Part shown: one piece after another, positions 37,049 through 46,493 of the stretch | Layout of the letters: the number at the start of each line of letters is the position of its first letter | Position numbering within the stretch: position 1 is the stretch's first letter | Origin: CAVTLG01 sp963802635 | Lineage (GTDB): Bacteria; Chloroflexota; Ktedonobacteria; Ktedonobacterales; Ktedonobacteraceae | Direction of reading: 5' to 3' | Assembly (NCBI GenBank): GCA_963802635.1 | Contig: CAWDJJ010000001.1 | Span: forward strand, 2,046,001 to 2,110,000 | Length of the DNA stretch: 64,000 bases | The notes under the pieces: model-generated | Told to the model about the DNA's origin: nothing | What the model saw: only the letters and a program-made list of their open reading frames with translations | The model's database searches: none | Position numbers and translations under genes: made by a program

Positions 37049-37368
37049 GGTCCTTTCTTGTGCGTCGAGTTCTTTTTCCCTGAAAAAGGAGAAGAAGGAT
37101 CATGTCTCCCATTACATTTCTCCTGGCACCCCTCCACATCGCTACCTTTTAAGGTAGTATTTGGTTTCAGCTCATGGGTATCACTACTGACAAAAAGTGT
37201 GCGCGTTCCAAACACTATCTAAGAATGTAATGTTTTTGGTTGTGTAACTCCATATCATACTGTCGTCATAGAGGAGGCAAGTTCTGACGGTTGGAACCTG
37301 ATAAAGCTTGCAAGGTTATCTGGGACAGAAAAAAAGAGTTTTTATTCTAAATCCTGGCGTGTTAGCTT
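37049..37368. other. Intergenic region without recognised genes
   Basis: Upstream region of the NB-ARC regulator. I see no convincing coding frame, hairpin or repeat; the short frames here lack protein-like composition. Confidence 0.5.
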
Positions 37369-37689
37369 TCACTTTTGCTGTTTCAGATGATCATATACAC
37401 GCAATAGCTTGTGCTCAATTTCAGCAAATGGGTGATAATAAGCAATGAGATTTATAGCGTGCTGATGAGCATACACATAAAGGGACTGCAATTCACTTTC
37501 GCATCTGGTTACTTCTTTGCTTAGTGATGCAGGAGATTGGGTAGCAATCTGATCAGATAGGAAGCGTACCTCTGCTCCTAACGTAATCACCCAACGGTCA
37601 AATTGATACATATGGTTTCTCTTGCGTGGAGTCGGGGCAAACCCGCTGTAGGTTAGTATAGCTTCTTTTTCCCTTGCTGATGATATCAT
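37369..37689 (-). CDS. Hypothetical 106-residue helical protein
   Basis: The product (for example QFDRWVITLGAEVRFLSDQI, then VTRCESELQSLYVYAHQHAI and FAEIEHKLLRVYDHLKQQ) reads as two or three long helices. An inner ATG at residue 27 could be the true start. I do not recognise the family. It stands alone between the regulator and the peptidase. Confidence 0.5.
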   Translation of the reverse strand: MISSAREKEAILTYSGFAPTPRKRNHMYQFDRWVITLGAEVRFLSDQIATQSPASLSKEVTRCESELQSLYVYAHQHAINLIAYYHPFAEIEHKLLRVYDHLKQQK

Positions 37690-37818
37690 CTTCTCATCAT
37701 TGAGAAGTCATAGTATGATCAAAGTAGGATAAAGTCTACCGAAAATTGTCCCTGCCATCCCCTTGCAACCATCCCAGATATCGGCTACACTTCTTTACAG
37801 CTATGACCAGGACAGGGA

Positions 37819-39012
37819 ATGGATCTTCATTTGAAGGGAAGATATATGTCTCTTACACCATCTGATCTGGAGCGTCTACGCACACTGGCATTGGCTAGTA
37901 GTGAGTCTGTGGCTAATCTCACTCAACGCATTTGCGCTGTGCCAGCACCTACTGGCAGCGAACGGCAGCGCGCCGAGTTTGTGGCGGAACTGTTGCGGGA
38001 GCGTCACTATCTGCCGGATATCGATGCGTTGGGCAATGTGTATGCACGACGTGGCAAACGTGCGGATGGGCCGGTATTGCTCTTATTGGCACATACTGAT
38101 ACAGTCTTTCCTGCGACAACAGCACTTACAATTAGCCGTGACGGTGATGTGCTGCGCGGACCGGCAATTGGTGATAATAGCCTGGGCGTGGCAGCAATGA
38201 TCAGTGCACTGGATCAACTCGACGCGCTGGGCTGGGAGACGTCTGTCAATATTGTAGCTGTGGCTAACGTGGGTGAGGAGGGTCTCGGGAATCTGCGTGG
38301 TGCGTGGGCGGCTGTAGAGCGCTATCGCCACACATTGGGCGCAGTGCTCGCGGTCGATGGACGCCTGGGGAGCATTGTCAACGTTGCCGTGGGATCAAAA
38401 CGTTGGCGCGTAACAGTACGTGGTCCCGGCGGTCATTCCTTCGGATCGTTTGGCACCCCGAGCGCGATTCATGGTCTGGGGAGAATCATCGCGGCACTGG
38501 CAGATCTCCAGGTGCCAAAAGAGCCGAGAACGACGTTTAATGTCGGAGTGATCGAGGGTGGTACTTCCGTGAATACCATTGCAGCCAGTGCGAGTGCGCT
38601 GCTGGATATGCGCTCAGTAGACGTGGCGGCACTGAATCATTTAGCGGAGCAAGCTCGCAGTCGTATCGTGCGAAATGCCGGTCCTGGCTTGCGTACCGAG
38701 ATTGAGGTTCTGGGAGAACGCCCGGCTGGCAAGCGCAGCCAGACTGATCCACTGGTACAACTGGCAACGCAGGCGCTACGCTGGCTGGAGATAGAACCGC
38801 AGTACATTGCCTCTAGCACCGATGCCAATGTTCCCATCAGTCTGGATATCCCTGCTGTCTGCATTGGGATCACCTATGGAGAAAAAGCGCATACGGTGGA
38901 AGAGTATATCCAGGTACCTCCTATTGGGAAAGGTATGGCGCAACTGGTGCGGTTGTGCATTGAGGCTTGTGCATTGATTGCTGGTGACACTCCGCCTAGG
39001 CGAAAGCCATAG
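37819..39012 (+). CDS. M20-family metallopeptidase
   Basis: This co-catalytic zinc hydrolase has all expected ligands: His and Asp in LLLLAHTDTVF, Asp in GPAIGDNSLGVAAM, the general base pair in VGEEGLGN and the late His in KAHTVEEYI. The small dimerisation domain lies between (VRGPGGHSFGSFGTPSAIHG). M20 enzymes cleave dipeptides, tripeptides or acyl-amino acids in the cytosol; the closest layout known to me is the peptidase T-like group. An alternative start at 37846 (MSLTPSD) removes nine residues and fits homologues better. It is monocistronic and followed by a long palindrome. Confidence 0.9.
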   Translation: MDLHLKGRYMSLTPSDLERLRTLALASSESVANLTQRICAVPAPTGSERQRAEFVAELLRERHYLPDIDALGNVYARRGKRADGPVLLLLAHTDTVFPATTALTISRDGDVLRGPAIGDNSLGVAAMISALDQLDALGWETSVNIVAVANVGEEGLGNLRGAWAAVERYRHTLGAVLAVDGRLGSIVNVAVGSKRWRVTVRGPGGHSFGSFGTPSAIHGLGRIIAALADLQVPKEPRTTFNVGVIEGGTSVNTIAASASALLDMRSVDVAALNHLAEQARSRIVRNAGPGLRTEIEVLGERPAGKRSQTDPLVQLATQALRWLEIEPQYIASSTDANVPISLDIPAVCIGITYGEKAHTVEEYIQVPPIGKGMAQLVRLCIEACALIAGDTPPRRKP

Positions 39013-39101
39013 CGGCTTCTTCCCCGTTGCCAGGGTCGAATTTCTCGCATGGTTTCCCAAACGAGCTACGCGAAGAATGATGCCGATCTCTGATATTCAA
39101 G

Positions 39102-39213
39102 GGTCTGTATTATGGTCTACCTAGACCATAATACAGACCAAATGCAAGGGCTAAAGCCACAAACGCCTCACCTCATGGATGAAAATCCAGAGGCTTGCGG
39201 CAGGCTAAAGCCC
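39102..39213. repeat. 38-bp perfect palindrome followed by an imperfect hairpin
   Basis: GGTCTGTATTATGGTCTA (39102-39119), CC, and its exact complement (39122-39139). Directly behind, AAGGGCTAAAGCC and GGCTAAAGCCCTT are the outer arms of a second, imperfect inverted repeat (about 39145-39213) with an inner GCCTC/GAGGC pairing. They separate the convergent peptidase and xylose-transport genes and may be terminators or REP units. Confidence 0.7.
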
Positions 39214-39235
39214 TTCTCTGTCATTTCTGTGTTGT

Positions 39236-40474
39236 TTAGCGACCGGAACGCGCTTGCGCGCGGCGGATTAACGCGTCAGCCGTCACCGCGAGGACCAGTA
39301 CAACACCTTCTACCATATTCTGTACATCCGTACCTTGACTTTGCAATGTCAGACCATTCTCCAGGGCACCGATGATCAGTACACCCAGCACAATCGCCCA
39401 GGCCGAGCCACGGCCTCCGAAGAGGCTCACACCACCGATGACGGCTGCCGCAATGGCATCCAATAACAGTGTTGGGCTGATCTGACTGGCTACCGAGTTC
39501 CCACGTGAGGCTTCGATGATGCCGCCGACAGCCGCGAGCAGTGAGCATAGTGTAAAAACGGCGATACGAATGCCCACAACGTTAATACCAGAGCGCCGCG
39601 CTGCTTCGAGGTTTCCTCCGACGGCATAGATGTGGCGTCCGAAGGCAGTTTTTGTCAGGATCAGCCAGAAGAGGATAATCAGGCCAAAAAACAAAGCTGT
39701 AGAATAGGGCACTCCGTTGTAGCTCTCAAAGGCGGCCACGGCTGCCCCGACGATTACTGCCACCGCGGCAATCTGCGCAATAGTGCGCGAGAGCGATTGT
39801 GTACGCAGACCAAGACGAAGACGTTTAGCCCGGCCCAATAACAAAGCCGCAGCATAGATCGCCACTGCCAGCACAGGCAGACCTATGCCGTAGATATCCG
39901 GCAGAAAACTGATAGGAGAGCCTGCTATCGCCACAATAAAGGGGTTGCGAATAGGCAATGTGGCCTGCCCACTTAAAAGTGCCAACAGCAAGCCAGAGTA
40001 AGCGATTGAGCCAGCCAGCGTGACGATGAAGGCAGGGATGCGCACAATCGCCACGAAGAAGCCATTGATAGCCCCGATAATAGCTCCTGAGAGTAGCGCA
40101 ATCGTAATTGCCAGCCATGCTGGACAGTTCAGGCGCTCGGAGCAGATAGCCATAATCACCGCGCAAAGTACGGCCACGGCAGCAACCGAAAGATCGATTT
40201 CGCCTAGCAGCAGGACAAGGATAGACCCCAGGCCAATCACGCCAATTTCAGCGATCTGCTGAGCCAGATTTGAGAGGTTGTAGGGTGTCAGGAAAAGCCC
40301 TTGTGTAGTAATGGTAAAGAAAATTACCACAACGATCAGCGTAAGCAGCACAGGAAGGAAACCTAGATCACCGCGCAACAGTTCACCAAACGTACGGCGT
40401 CGTATATATTCTGGTCTTTCAACTGCTGAAACTGCTGACTGACCTTCAGTCACAGGCTGTTTTTGATCGTGCAT
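39236..40474 (-). CDS. xylH: Xylose-type sugar ABC transporter permease
   Basis: 412 residues with 10-12 membrane spans of the ribose/xylose permease family. Marker blocks are IGVIGLGSILVLLLGEIDLS, IRIPAFIVTLAGSIAYSGLL, FGRHIYAVGGNLEAARRSGI and the C-terminal ALENGLTLQSQGTDVQNMVE. The long form with the central LLLGRAKRLRLGLRTQSL insertion is typical of XylH rather than RbsC. It is the last gene of a binding protein-ATPase-permease set transcribed leftwards, 15 bp downstream of the ATPase gene. D-xylose or a related pentose is the likely substrate, inferred from subfamily. Confidence 0.9.
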   Translation of the reverse strand: MHDQKQPVTEGQSAVSAVERPEYIRRRTFGELLRGDLGFLPVLLTLIVVVIFFTITTQGLFLTPYNLSNLAQQIAEIGVIGLGSILVLLLGEIDLSVAAVAVLCAVIMAICSERLNCPAWLAITIALLSGAIIGAINGFFVAIVRIPAFIVTLAGSIAYSGLLLALLSGQATLPIRNPFIVAIAGSPISFLPDIYGIGLPVLAVAIYAAALLLGRAKRLRLGLRTQSLSRTIAQIAAVAVIVGAAVAAFESYNGVPYSTALFFGLIILFWLILTKTAFGRHIYAVGGNLEAARRSGINVVGIRIAVFTLCSLLAAVGGIIEASRGNSVASQISPTLLLDAIAAAVIGGVSLFGGRGSAWAIVLGVLIIGALENGLTLQSQGTDVQNMVEGVVLVLAVTADALIRRAQARSGR

Positions 40475-40489
40475 ATTCTATTTCCTTGC

Positions 40490-41326
40490 CTAAATCTCTC
40501 CTTCCAGGCCATTACCATTGCCCTCTTCAGCCGTCATCAGGCTACCGAATTCGGCACCTGTGATCGCAGCAACAACCTGTTCAGGAGTTGTATTATTTAT
40601 ATCAAAGGTGCCAACGTTGCGTCCCAGACGCAGAACAAGCACACGATCTACGACTTCAAACACATCAGCCAGATTGTGGGAAATCACAACCACTGCCAGA
40701 CCCTGCTCGCGCAAACGCCGGATCAATGCCAGCACTTGTCTGGTTTGCGCTACACCCAGGGCTGCAGTTGGCTCATCCAGCAGCACAACTTTGGCCTGGC
40801 GCAGAATACATCTGGCGACCGCTATCGACTGGCGTTGTCCACCGGAGAGAGAAGCGACAGTTGTGCGTGCCGAGGGCAGTTTCACATCAAGAGAGCGCAA
40901 CACCTCCAGCGCGCGATACTCCATCTCAGCTTCACTCAGTATGCGCAGAAAAGAACGTTCTTCGCGACCGAGAAAAAGATTGGCAACAACGTCCAAATTA
41001 TCGCAGAGCGCGAGATCCTGGTATACTGTTTCAATGCCCAAGTTGGTAGCGACCTGGGGGGTATTAATGTGTACAGGCTGACCATCGACAAAGATATCAC
41101 CTGTATCGGCGGGACCCACGCCTGCGATAACCTTGATCAAAGTTGACTTACCGGCACCATTATCGCCTACCAGACCGACAACTTCGCCAGGATAGACGGC
41201 AAATCCCACATCCGTCAGCGCTCGTACGGCCCCGAAACTTTTCGAGATGCTACGCAAACTGAGCCGTGGTCGACCTAGCGTGGGGAAAGATGTCTCACCA
41301 GTTGCAGGGATGCTATTACCGGCCAT
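40490..41326 (-). CDS. Sugar ABC transporter ATP-binding protein (single-domain XylG-like)
   Basis: Walker A GDNGAGKST, signature LSGGQRQSIAVAR, Walker B VVLLDEPTAALGV and switch His in VVVISHNLADVFEVV identify an ABC ATPase of the carbohydrate-uptake-2 class. It has 278 residues and one nucleotide-binding domain, whereas classical XylG/RbsA proteins carry two in about 500 residues. Single-domain versions occur in several Gram-positive-like lineages and would act as homodimers. It lies between the binding protein and the permease genes in one unit. Confidence 0.9.
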   Translation of the reverse strand: MAGNSIPATGETSFPTLGRPRLSLRSISKSFGAVRALTDVGFAVYPGEVVGLVGDNGAGKSTLIKVIAGVGPADTGDIFVDGQPVHINTPQVATNLGIETVYQDLALCDNLDVVANLFLGREERSFLRILSEAEMEYRALEVLRSLDVKLPSARTTVASLSGGQRQSIAVARCILRQAKVVLLDEPTAALGVAQTRQVLALIRRLREQGLAVVVISHNLADVFEVVDRVLVLRLGRNVGTFDINNTTPEQVVAAITGAEFGSLMTAEEGNGNGLEGEI

Positions 41327-41419
41327 ATGGCTCTCCCTAGAAGATAGTATCTTTATTGTTTATCAATAAAAGCGTCGTAACGAAAATTGCTTACATATGC
41401 TTGTGTAAAAGGGGGGTTG

Positions 41420-41447
41420 CCCACGCTACCGCTGATAGTAGCGTGGG
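41420..41447. promoter_or_regulatory. Stem-loop between the binding-protein and ATPase genes
   Basis: CCCACGCTAC (41420-41429) pairs with GTAGCGTGGG (41438-41447). A stable intercistronic hairpin behind a binding-protein gene commonly protects its mRNA and lowers expression downstream. Confidence 0.65.
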
Positions 41448-41503
41448 TAGGTTGCATAACCCTTCTGTGCTATGAGCAGTAGCCAGCAGGGGGATGCTTC
41501 ACG

Positions 41504-42652
41504 TTAGTATGAACAGTAGCCAGCGGGGAGATACATCGCGTTGGTGGGCAGACCTTTACAGATCTGAGCTTGCGTCATCAGATTATCAGTAACAACTTGT
41601 TGGAAGTTGCCCTTATCGATAGCCTGTGGTGTCTCCAGGACTGAGGGAATCGCAGTGCCAGTGCTCGTTTTGGTGACGATGCCCTTGGTCAAAGATGCGG
41701 TACTTGTGCCATTGCTGATGGCGGCTACAAGCTTTGCCGTCGCCTGGGCCTCAAATGCATAGTTCTTCTCGACGGTCATCGACTGATCACCGGTCAGAAT
41801 ATTCTGGATGCCAGCAACGGTCGCGTCCTGACCAGTCACGAGCACCTTGCCATTCAGTTTTACCTGTTTCAGCGCGGCAATAACTGTGGTTGCCATACCG
41901 TCATTTGCAACATAGGCGATCTGGACGTTGTTTTTGTTCGCTACCAGTGCGCCTTCCATCTCGTTACCGGCGGTCGGATTGTCCCAGTTAGGCGTATATT
42001 TGTCGTACACTTTCGTCAGTTTGCCAGCGCTCACCAGCGGGTTCAGCACATCGGTGGCACCCTGGTAGAACAGGAGCGCGTTGTTATCAGTCTGTGCGCC
42101 GTTGATCATCACGAGGTTTTTATGGCCGCTCGACACGTAGCTCTGATAATGACTGGCAATGTACTGAGCCTGGAGCTTGCCAACAGCGACGTTATCGAAA
42201 GAAACATAGTAGTTGAGATCGCTACTCTGAATCAGGCGATCATAGGCGATGACTGGCACATTCTTGGCCTTGGCCTCGCTCACGATTTGTGCCGCTTTTG
42301 TGCTATCGGAGGCAGCGACGACCAGAATGCAGTCGCCTTTAGTCAGGTCGGCTTCGGCCTGGTTCTGCTGGGTATCTGCATCGCCTTGAGCGTTACTATA
42401 GTCATAGGTTGAGCCAGGAAGATACTGGGTGATATATTTTTCCAGGGCGGGACGGTCATTGTTATCCCAACGGGCAGAGGTTGCTGTTTCTGGTAGCAGA
42501 ATGCCAACTTTTTTGCAGCCCTTGCCAGGTGTGCTGGCGGTAGTTGATCCGTTGCCATTATTGGCGCTACCACAGGCGGCCATGACTAATAAAAGAAAGA
42601 GGAGACAAGCCGTTACGGTCGATTTACGGCCTGCATGAGCAAATAATTTCAT
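41504..42652 (-). CDS. xylF: Xylose-type substrate-binding lipoprotein
   Basis: The ATG at 42652 is chosen over 42736 because it begins the lipoprotein signal (MKLFAHAGRKSTVTACLLFL) with lipobox MAAC. Mature family blocks are VGILLPETATSARWDNNDRP, VAASDSTKAAQIVSEAKAKN, VPVIAYDRLI, VSFDNVAVGKLQAQYI and AYVANDGMATTVIAAL. These match periplasmic-binding-protein-like XylF proteins, which capture D-xylose and hand it to the permease; here the protein would be anchored to the outside of the membrane. It is the first gene of the import operon. The purine-rich upstream region 42653-42989 should hold the promoter, but I cannot point to clear boxes. Confidence 0.9.
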   Translation of the reverse strand: MKLFAHAGRKSTVTACLLFLLLVMAACGSANNGNGSTTASTPGKGCKKVGILLPETATSARWDNNDRPALEKYITQYLPGSTYDYSNAQGDADTQQNQAEADLTKGDCILVVAASDSTKAAQIVSEAKAKNVPVIAYDRLIQSSDLNYYVSFDNVAVGKLQAQYIASHYQSYVSSGHKNLVMINGAQTDNNALLFYQGATDVLNPLVSAGKLTKVYDKYTPNWDNPTAGNEMEGALVANKNNVQIAYVANDGMATTVIAALKQVKLNGKVLVTGQDATVAGIQNILTGDQSMTVEKNYAFEAQATAKLVAAISNGTSTASLTKGIVTKTSTGTAIPSVLETPQAIDKGNFQQVVTDNLMTQAQICKGLPTNAMYLPAGYCSY

Positions 42653-42989
42653 GAAATGGTGTGTCCTTTCACACTCAGCCTTCATGTGTTTCCTACTGGG
42701 AAATGTTGTCACAGAGAAGGCTAGCAAACATGACAATGTCTAATATGCCGATAGAATATCAAACGGGACTGCATGCTACGACGTCGTATGCAATGCTCTT
42801 TTCAACTATGCCGCTGGTGGAAGTACCAGTGGCGTTTATTCCATCTCCTTTCATGCGTGTTCAATCTCTTCCTCTCGTTGCTTCCACCGTTTCAGTTCTC
42901 GCAACTGTTACCGTCTCACGTTCCCCATTTCTTGCCTCTATTCCTCCCTCTCTATATACGTTCCCTATTCCCCTAACCTCTCACCATAA

Positions 42990-43190
42990 TTAATATTTGT
43001 CAAATACCCCCTTATCAGGTCGGTTCTCATGCGATGTATGCCCACACATCAAGCAGGCTTGGCTGGTATAGTTGGCATCTACTTTGACAGCCATACTACC
43101 AGCCATGAGTGCTTTATAGGCAATCATACTTTGAAGCTCAGCAAACGACCATTTGGAACGACAAGGCTCTTTTGTTGCAACGATCTGTCG
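42990..43190 (-). pseudogene. TnpB (IS605 OrfB) C-terminal fragment
   Basis: A minus-strand frame that starts inside the end of the neighbouring gene reads TKEPCRSKWSFAELQSMIAY, then KALMAGSMAVKVDANYTSQA and CLMCGHTSHENRPDKG, ending at TAA (42990-42992). Spacing and residues match the end of TnpB: the last RuvC part and the first CxxC of the zinc ribbon. The second Cys pair is missing. It is a decayed piece of an IS200/IS605-type element. Confidence 0.75.
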
Positions 43191-43195
43191 GCTTG

Positions 43196-44482
43196 TTAGT
43201 TGAACAAGTACGGTTGCTGTACCTTCATCAATTCCAGCTCTAAACTCGCTATCTCTATGCCATGAGGATAGTGGGCTTTAATATCCTTGAACAAGTCCAC
43301 TACCTCGTTCATGTGAATGCTTGATTGCAGTTTTTTGAGCGTGAGCAGCACCTGTTCAGCAGTCACCGCTGCAACAGGGTAGTACCCTTGATCGTTGTAA
43401 ATTTTTGCTTGTATGAGGTCATTATTTGCTTGACGAGCAAGTTGTGTACTCACTGAACTAACACGGCGTGCTTTGGTTGCCAGGGTAAGATATTCCTGAG
43501 CTTTATCAGGAGAACGCAGCCTTTTGATAGGGGATGCCATTAACGCAGCGGCTTTATCAAGAAAGAAACGTTCCTGGTCAAACACTATCGAGAATAAAAT
43601 GTCGTCGTTCGCACCTGGCTTGATCAGCTTTTCTGCGTCGTCCAAGTAACGAAGCGCGGTAAAAAGATCATGGTTGTCCTGTGCCAAACGTACTTTTGAT
43701 CGACTCGCCACGCCAAGGACTCTTCCTTGTACGTGTGGTACAGGAGTATATTTTAATTGGCGTGCCGCTTCAAAATCGTGTAAGGCTGCGCCCCAATTCC
43801 CATTATCACTAAAGAACGCTTCACGCTGGAACAAAGTAATAGTTTGCAGGTCAAAACATTGTTTCTCTTCTGCCAGAAGCACCGCATTGGTAAGATACCT
43901 CTTGGCTACTTTGAAGCATCCTTGTTCCTGAGCGGCATCTGCAAGAAGAAGCTGGTATCCACACAAAAGCCGTATCATCTGCTGCTTTTGCGACGATCTT
44001 ATGTACAGAACAGTATCATGCAGCCGATCAACACGATCTTTGATATCATCAATGGCGTCTACTCCTGAGTATTCCCCATCCATCCTATAAGACAGCAATC
44101 GTGCATAATATTCCTCAATGTCTACAGGCGCTGAAGGACTGGGAATGAGAGCCTTGCCAGGTTTCTCGTTGGGGGCTTCCAATCCTAAAAAGGCCATGAT
44201 GACAGGGGGGACATTGAGTAGAGTAGCTAAGACCCAGCGGCGTTTCGGGTCCTTTGGAAAGAACCCATCAGTCTGTTCCATGCGGAGTATGTGCCTTCCC
44301 GTTACGGGGCTTCCTTCAGCGACTTTGCCATAGACCGCCGCGACATACTCGAGTTCGTAGCCGTGGAACTTGCGGATAAAACGTAGAACGTCGCCGTAGG
44401 TTGGTTGCCCTTGTTCACCGACAACAATAGGGCCATACTCGCCAATGTACACCCGTGTCTTTTTTTGCGTCACTTGCGACAT
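43196..44482 (-). CDS. HTH/TPR regulator (paralogue of 9002-10305)
   Basis: 428 residues. The N-terminal 100 residues contain a degenerate helix-turn-helix (TYGDVLRFIRKFHGYELEYV, then PVTGRHILRMEQTDGFFPKD). The rest is TPR-like helical repeats (CGYQLLLADAAQEQGCFKVA, LFTALRYLDDAEKLI, AAVTAEQVLLTLKKLQSSI) and ends IASLELELMKVQQPYLF. It aligns over its full length with the frameshifted gene at 9002-10305 and is the intact reference for repairing that gene. The layout resembles RRNPP-type ligand-responsive regulators. Its last codons run into a TnpB remnant. An 11-bp inverted repeat (AAAACTGACCT, 44563-44573, with 44596-44606) lies about 80 bp upstream of its start. Confidence 0.75.
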   Translation of the reverse strand: MSQVTQKKTRVYIGEYGPIVVGEQGQPTYGDVLRFIRKFHGYELEYVAAVYGKVAEGSPVTGRHILRMEQTDGFFPKDPKRRWVLATLLNVPPVIMAFLGLEAPNEKPGKALIPSPSAPVDIEEYYARLLSYRMDGEYSGVDAIDDIKDRVDRLHDTVLYIRSSQKQQMIRLLCGYQLLLADAAQEQGCFKVAKRYLTNAVLLAEEKQCFDLQTITLFQREAFFSDNGNWGAALHDFEAARQLKYTPVPHVQGRVLGVASRSKVRLAQDNHDLFTALRYLDDAEKLIKPGANDDILFSIVFDQERFFLDKAAALMASPIKRLRSPDKAQEYLTLATKARRVSSVSTQLARQANNDLIQAKIYNDQGYYPVAAVTAEQVLLTLKKLQSSIHMNEVVDLFKDIKAHYPHGIEIASLELELMKVQQPYLFN

Positions 44483-44562
44483 AGGTATCTCCTCTCAAAA
44501 ATCAGAAAGTGTCTATGATCATCAGGGATGTCCCCCTTCTATCATAGAACGCTTGCTGCTAC

Positions 44563-44606
44563 AAAACTGACCTATTTACACACGAGATGAAAAACAGGTC
44601 AGTTTT
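44563..44606. promoter_or_regulatory. Inverted repeat upstream of the HTH/TPR regulator
   Basis: AAAACTGACCT pairs perfectly with AGGTCAGTTTT across 22 bases; the run of T that follows is also compatible with a terminator. It could be an operator for the regulator encoded from 44482. Confidence 0.45.
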
Positions 44607-44783
44607 TCCCTTCAACAAGATGTTATCCTGTTGAATGGGTTACGAGTCCCTTACATTGGTTTGTACCTCTCTTCTCTTCTTTGTTCTTATGGATGAGCAA
44701 GCGGAGAAAGTGACGCAAGTAAAGATGTCGGGTGGCGAGTACCCTCTTTCATTGAGTATGCCATTACACTTTGCATACGTCAA

Positions 44784-46493
44784 TCAGCGGGTCGTAACTG
44801 GTTTTGTGAAACGTGATCTGGCGCGTAGTAGCAGGGCTAGCAGTGGCAGTAACCATATCCATAGGCCACGCCAGTAGGCCCAGCGGAAGCCTGGGAGCAA
44901 AAACAGTGTGCTATTATATGCTGCCCAGGTATAGAAACAGTATAGGCTGAGCATACTGAAGGCTAAGAGACGCACCGCCTGTGGTATAGACGATACAGCA
45001 TAGGATGCTTGCTTGTGCCATGTCTCCGTATCAACTGCTTCAATCAGTGCGAAAAGACCAAAGAACGTAACTGTGTACCAGGGCCAGAACCAGGGTGCTC
45101 CAATGGCGCAGTACAGTAACCAGGCTACAGCCATCCAACGCAGCAACTGCAACGGCGTCTGCAGTCTGTGCCGGGTGTACATCTGCCAGCAAAGTATACA
45201 ATAACCAGCCGCAAAGATGGCTAGACTGGCGGTATGCAGGCTATTTTCCCCTGACAATCCGCTCGAAACTGCTGGTGCAGCACCAGCAAGCCGGGCCAGA
45301 CTGCTATAAAAAAAGGTCAAAAACTCGGCCAGCGAATTGATGTTGCGCTGAGTGCTCGGGTTGACGTGCAACAGATTCAGGATGGCACCGTTCTGCCAGA
45401 ATGGCAGGTAAAGCAGCACAATGGTGCCTATGTAGGTGATTAGGAAGGTGCTGGTGATGTGGAGACGGCGCGGCTGGCAGCAGAAAAAGAGCAGGATACC
45501 GGGAATGAACAGCGCAATATTTATTTTCAGACAGGTGCCAAAAGCTAGCATTAGCGCCATATAAAAAGCAATAGAAGGTTTAACGGAATCCTTACGTACA
45601 AGAAACCAGATACCCAGGAGCACAAAAAGCAAAACGAGTGTGTCATTGTGCGCGTTCACGCAAGCCTCAAAGAGCAACAGCGGATTCCATGCAAAAGCCA
45701 GCGTTGCCTGTAAGCGCGTACGCCGTGTCGCCATGTCTTGCCGACGCTGTAGGTGTCCGCAGATTGACCAGACGAGCAACGTAGAGCACAGATGTGCCAG
45801 TAGTCCGAGCAAGCGCAGGGCCAGCACCATCCAGGCCACATTATCCAGTCCCGTGCTGTCTGGTCTCGCCAGGAGCCACTGTAAGGCGCATGTGATAGCC
45901 GCCCAGGTTGGGCCATATGCCGATGGCTGATTGGTCCAATAGATAGAGCTATAAGTAGGATCGCCGGGCATCGTTTTAGGTAGCACCGTTAATGGGTTCA
46001 AGTGATAGAGGACGCCTGCTCGCGCGTAAAAGATATACGAAAAAAGATCCGGTGAAGTCAGCATCGGGAAAAGCACGCAGATACTACCCAGCAATAGCGT
46101 CGAAAAAAAGATGTAGCGGCGTGTGATGCGCCCGGGTAAGTAGCGTAGAGCTAGCAGATAAAAGAGCAGTAGCAAGAGGAAGACCACAAAGAGGAGTGCG
46201 GTCTCTTGCCAACTCGTGCTCAGTGTAGGATAGAGCGTGCTATTGCTGGTTAGTATTGAATTGAGTTGCCAGCGTGGGAACAATAGGTGTGTAGGAATAA
46301 GTACCCAGGGAGCGAGCCGATTGAGCAAGGCTGTATTGAAAAGCAGTCCACGCAATGGCAGTAGAGCGCCAATCAACAGAAATGTGCACGCTATGGCTAG
46401 CAGTATGCTATGTGGGAAAAGGTCGTGTGCACGTATGCTAGAGCGGAGAGTTGGACGATGTGCAGCCTGTTGATCCTCAATCTGAGTCTGCAC
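44784..46493 (-). CDS. Polytopic GT-C glycosyltransferase-like membrane protein
   Basis: 569 residues with about 12 membrane spans. The start is GTG with a strong AGGAGGAG just upstream. The first large loop has SPDLFSYIFYARAGVLYHLN, then PLTVLP and TNQPSAYGPTWAAITCALQW, the pattern of polyprenol-phosphate mannose-dependent enzymes of the MptA/MptB and GT87 type. FAWNPLLLFEACVNAHNDTL is a second shared block. It would add sugars, probably mannose, to a lipid or polymer on the outer face of the membrane. The donor enzyme is encoded at 56901. The exact acceptor is unknown. Confidence 0.8.
   Translation of the reverse strand: MQTQIEDQQAAHRPTLRSSIRAHDLFPHSILLAIACTFLLIGALLPLRGLLFNTALLNRLAPWVLIPTHLLFPRWQLNSILTSNSTLYPTLSTSWQETALLFVVFLLLLLFYLLALRYLPGRITRRYIFFSTLLLGSICVLFPMLTSPDLFSYIFYARAGVLYHLNPLTVLPKTMPGDPTYSSIYWTNQPSAYGPTWAAITCALQWLLARPDSTGLDNVAWMVLALRLLGLLAHLCSTLLVWSICGHLQRRQDMATRRTRLQATLAFAWNPLLLFEACVNAHNDTLVLLFVLLGIWFLVRKDSVKPSIAFYMALMLAFGTCLKINIALFIPGILLFFCCQPRRLHITSTFLITYIGTIVLLYLPFWQNGAILNLLHVNPSTQRNINSLAEFLTFFYSSLARLAGAAPAVSSGLSGENSLHTASLAIFAAGYCILCWQMYTRHRLQTPLQLLRWMAVAWLLYCAIGAPWFWPWYTVTFFGLFALIEAVDTETWHKQASYAVSSIPQAVRLLAFSMLSLYCFYTWAAYNSTLFLLPGFRWAYWRGLWIWLLPLLALLLRARSRFTKPVTTR

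Noticed and set aside
44635..44877. Plus-strand frame of 80 codons
   Set aside because: It overlaps the end of the well-supported membrane glycosyltransferase on the other strand and has no recognisable features.
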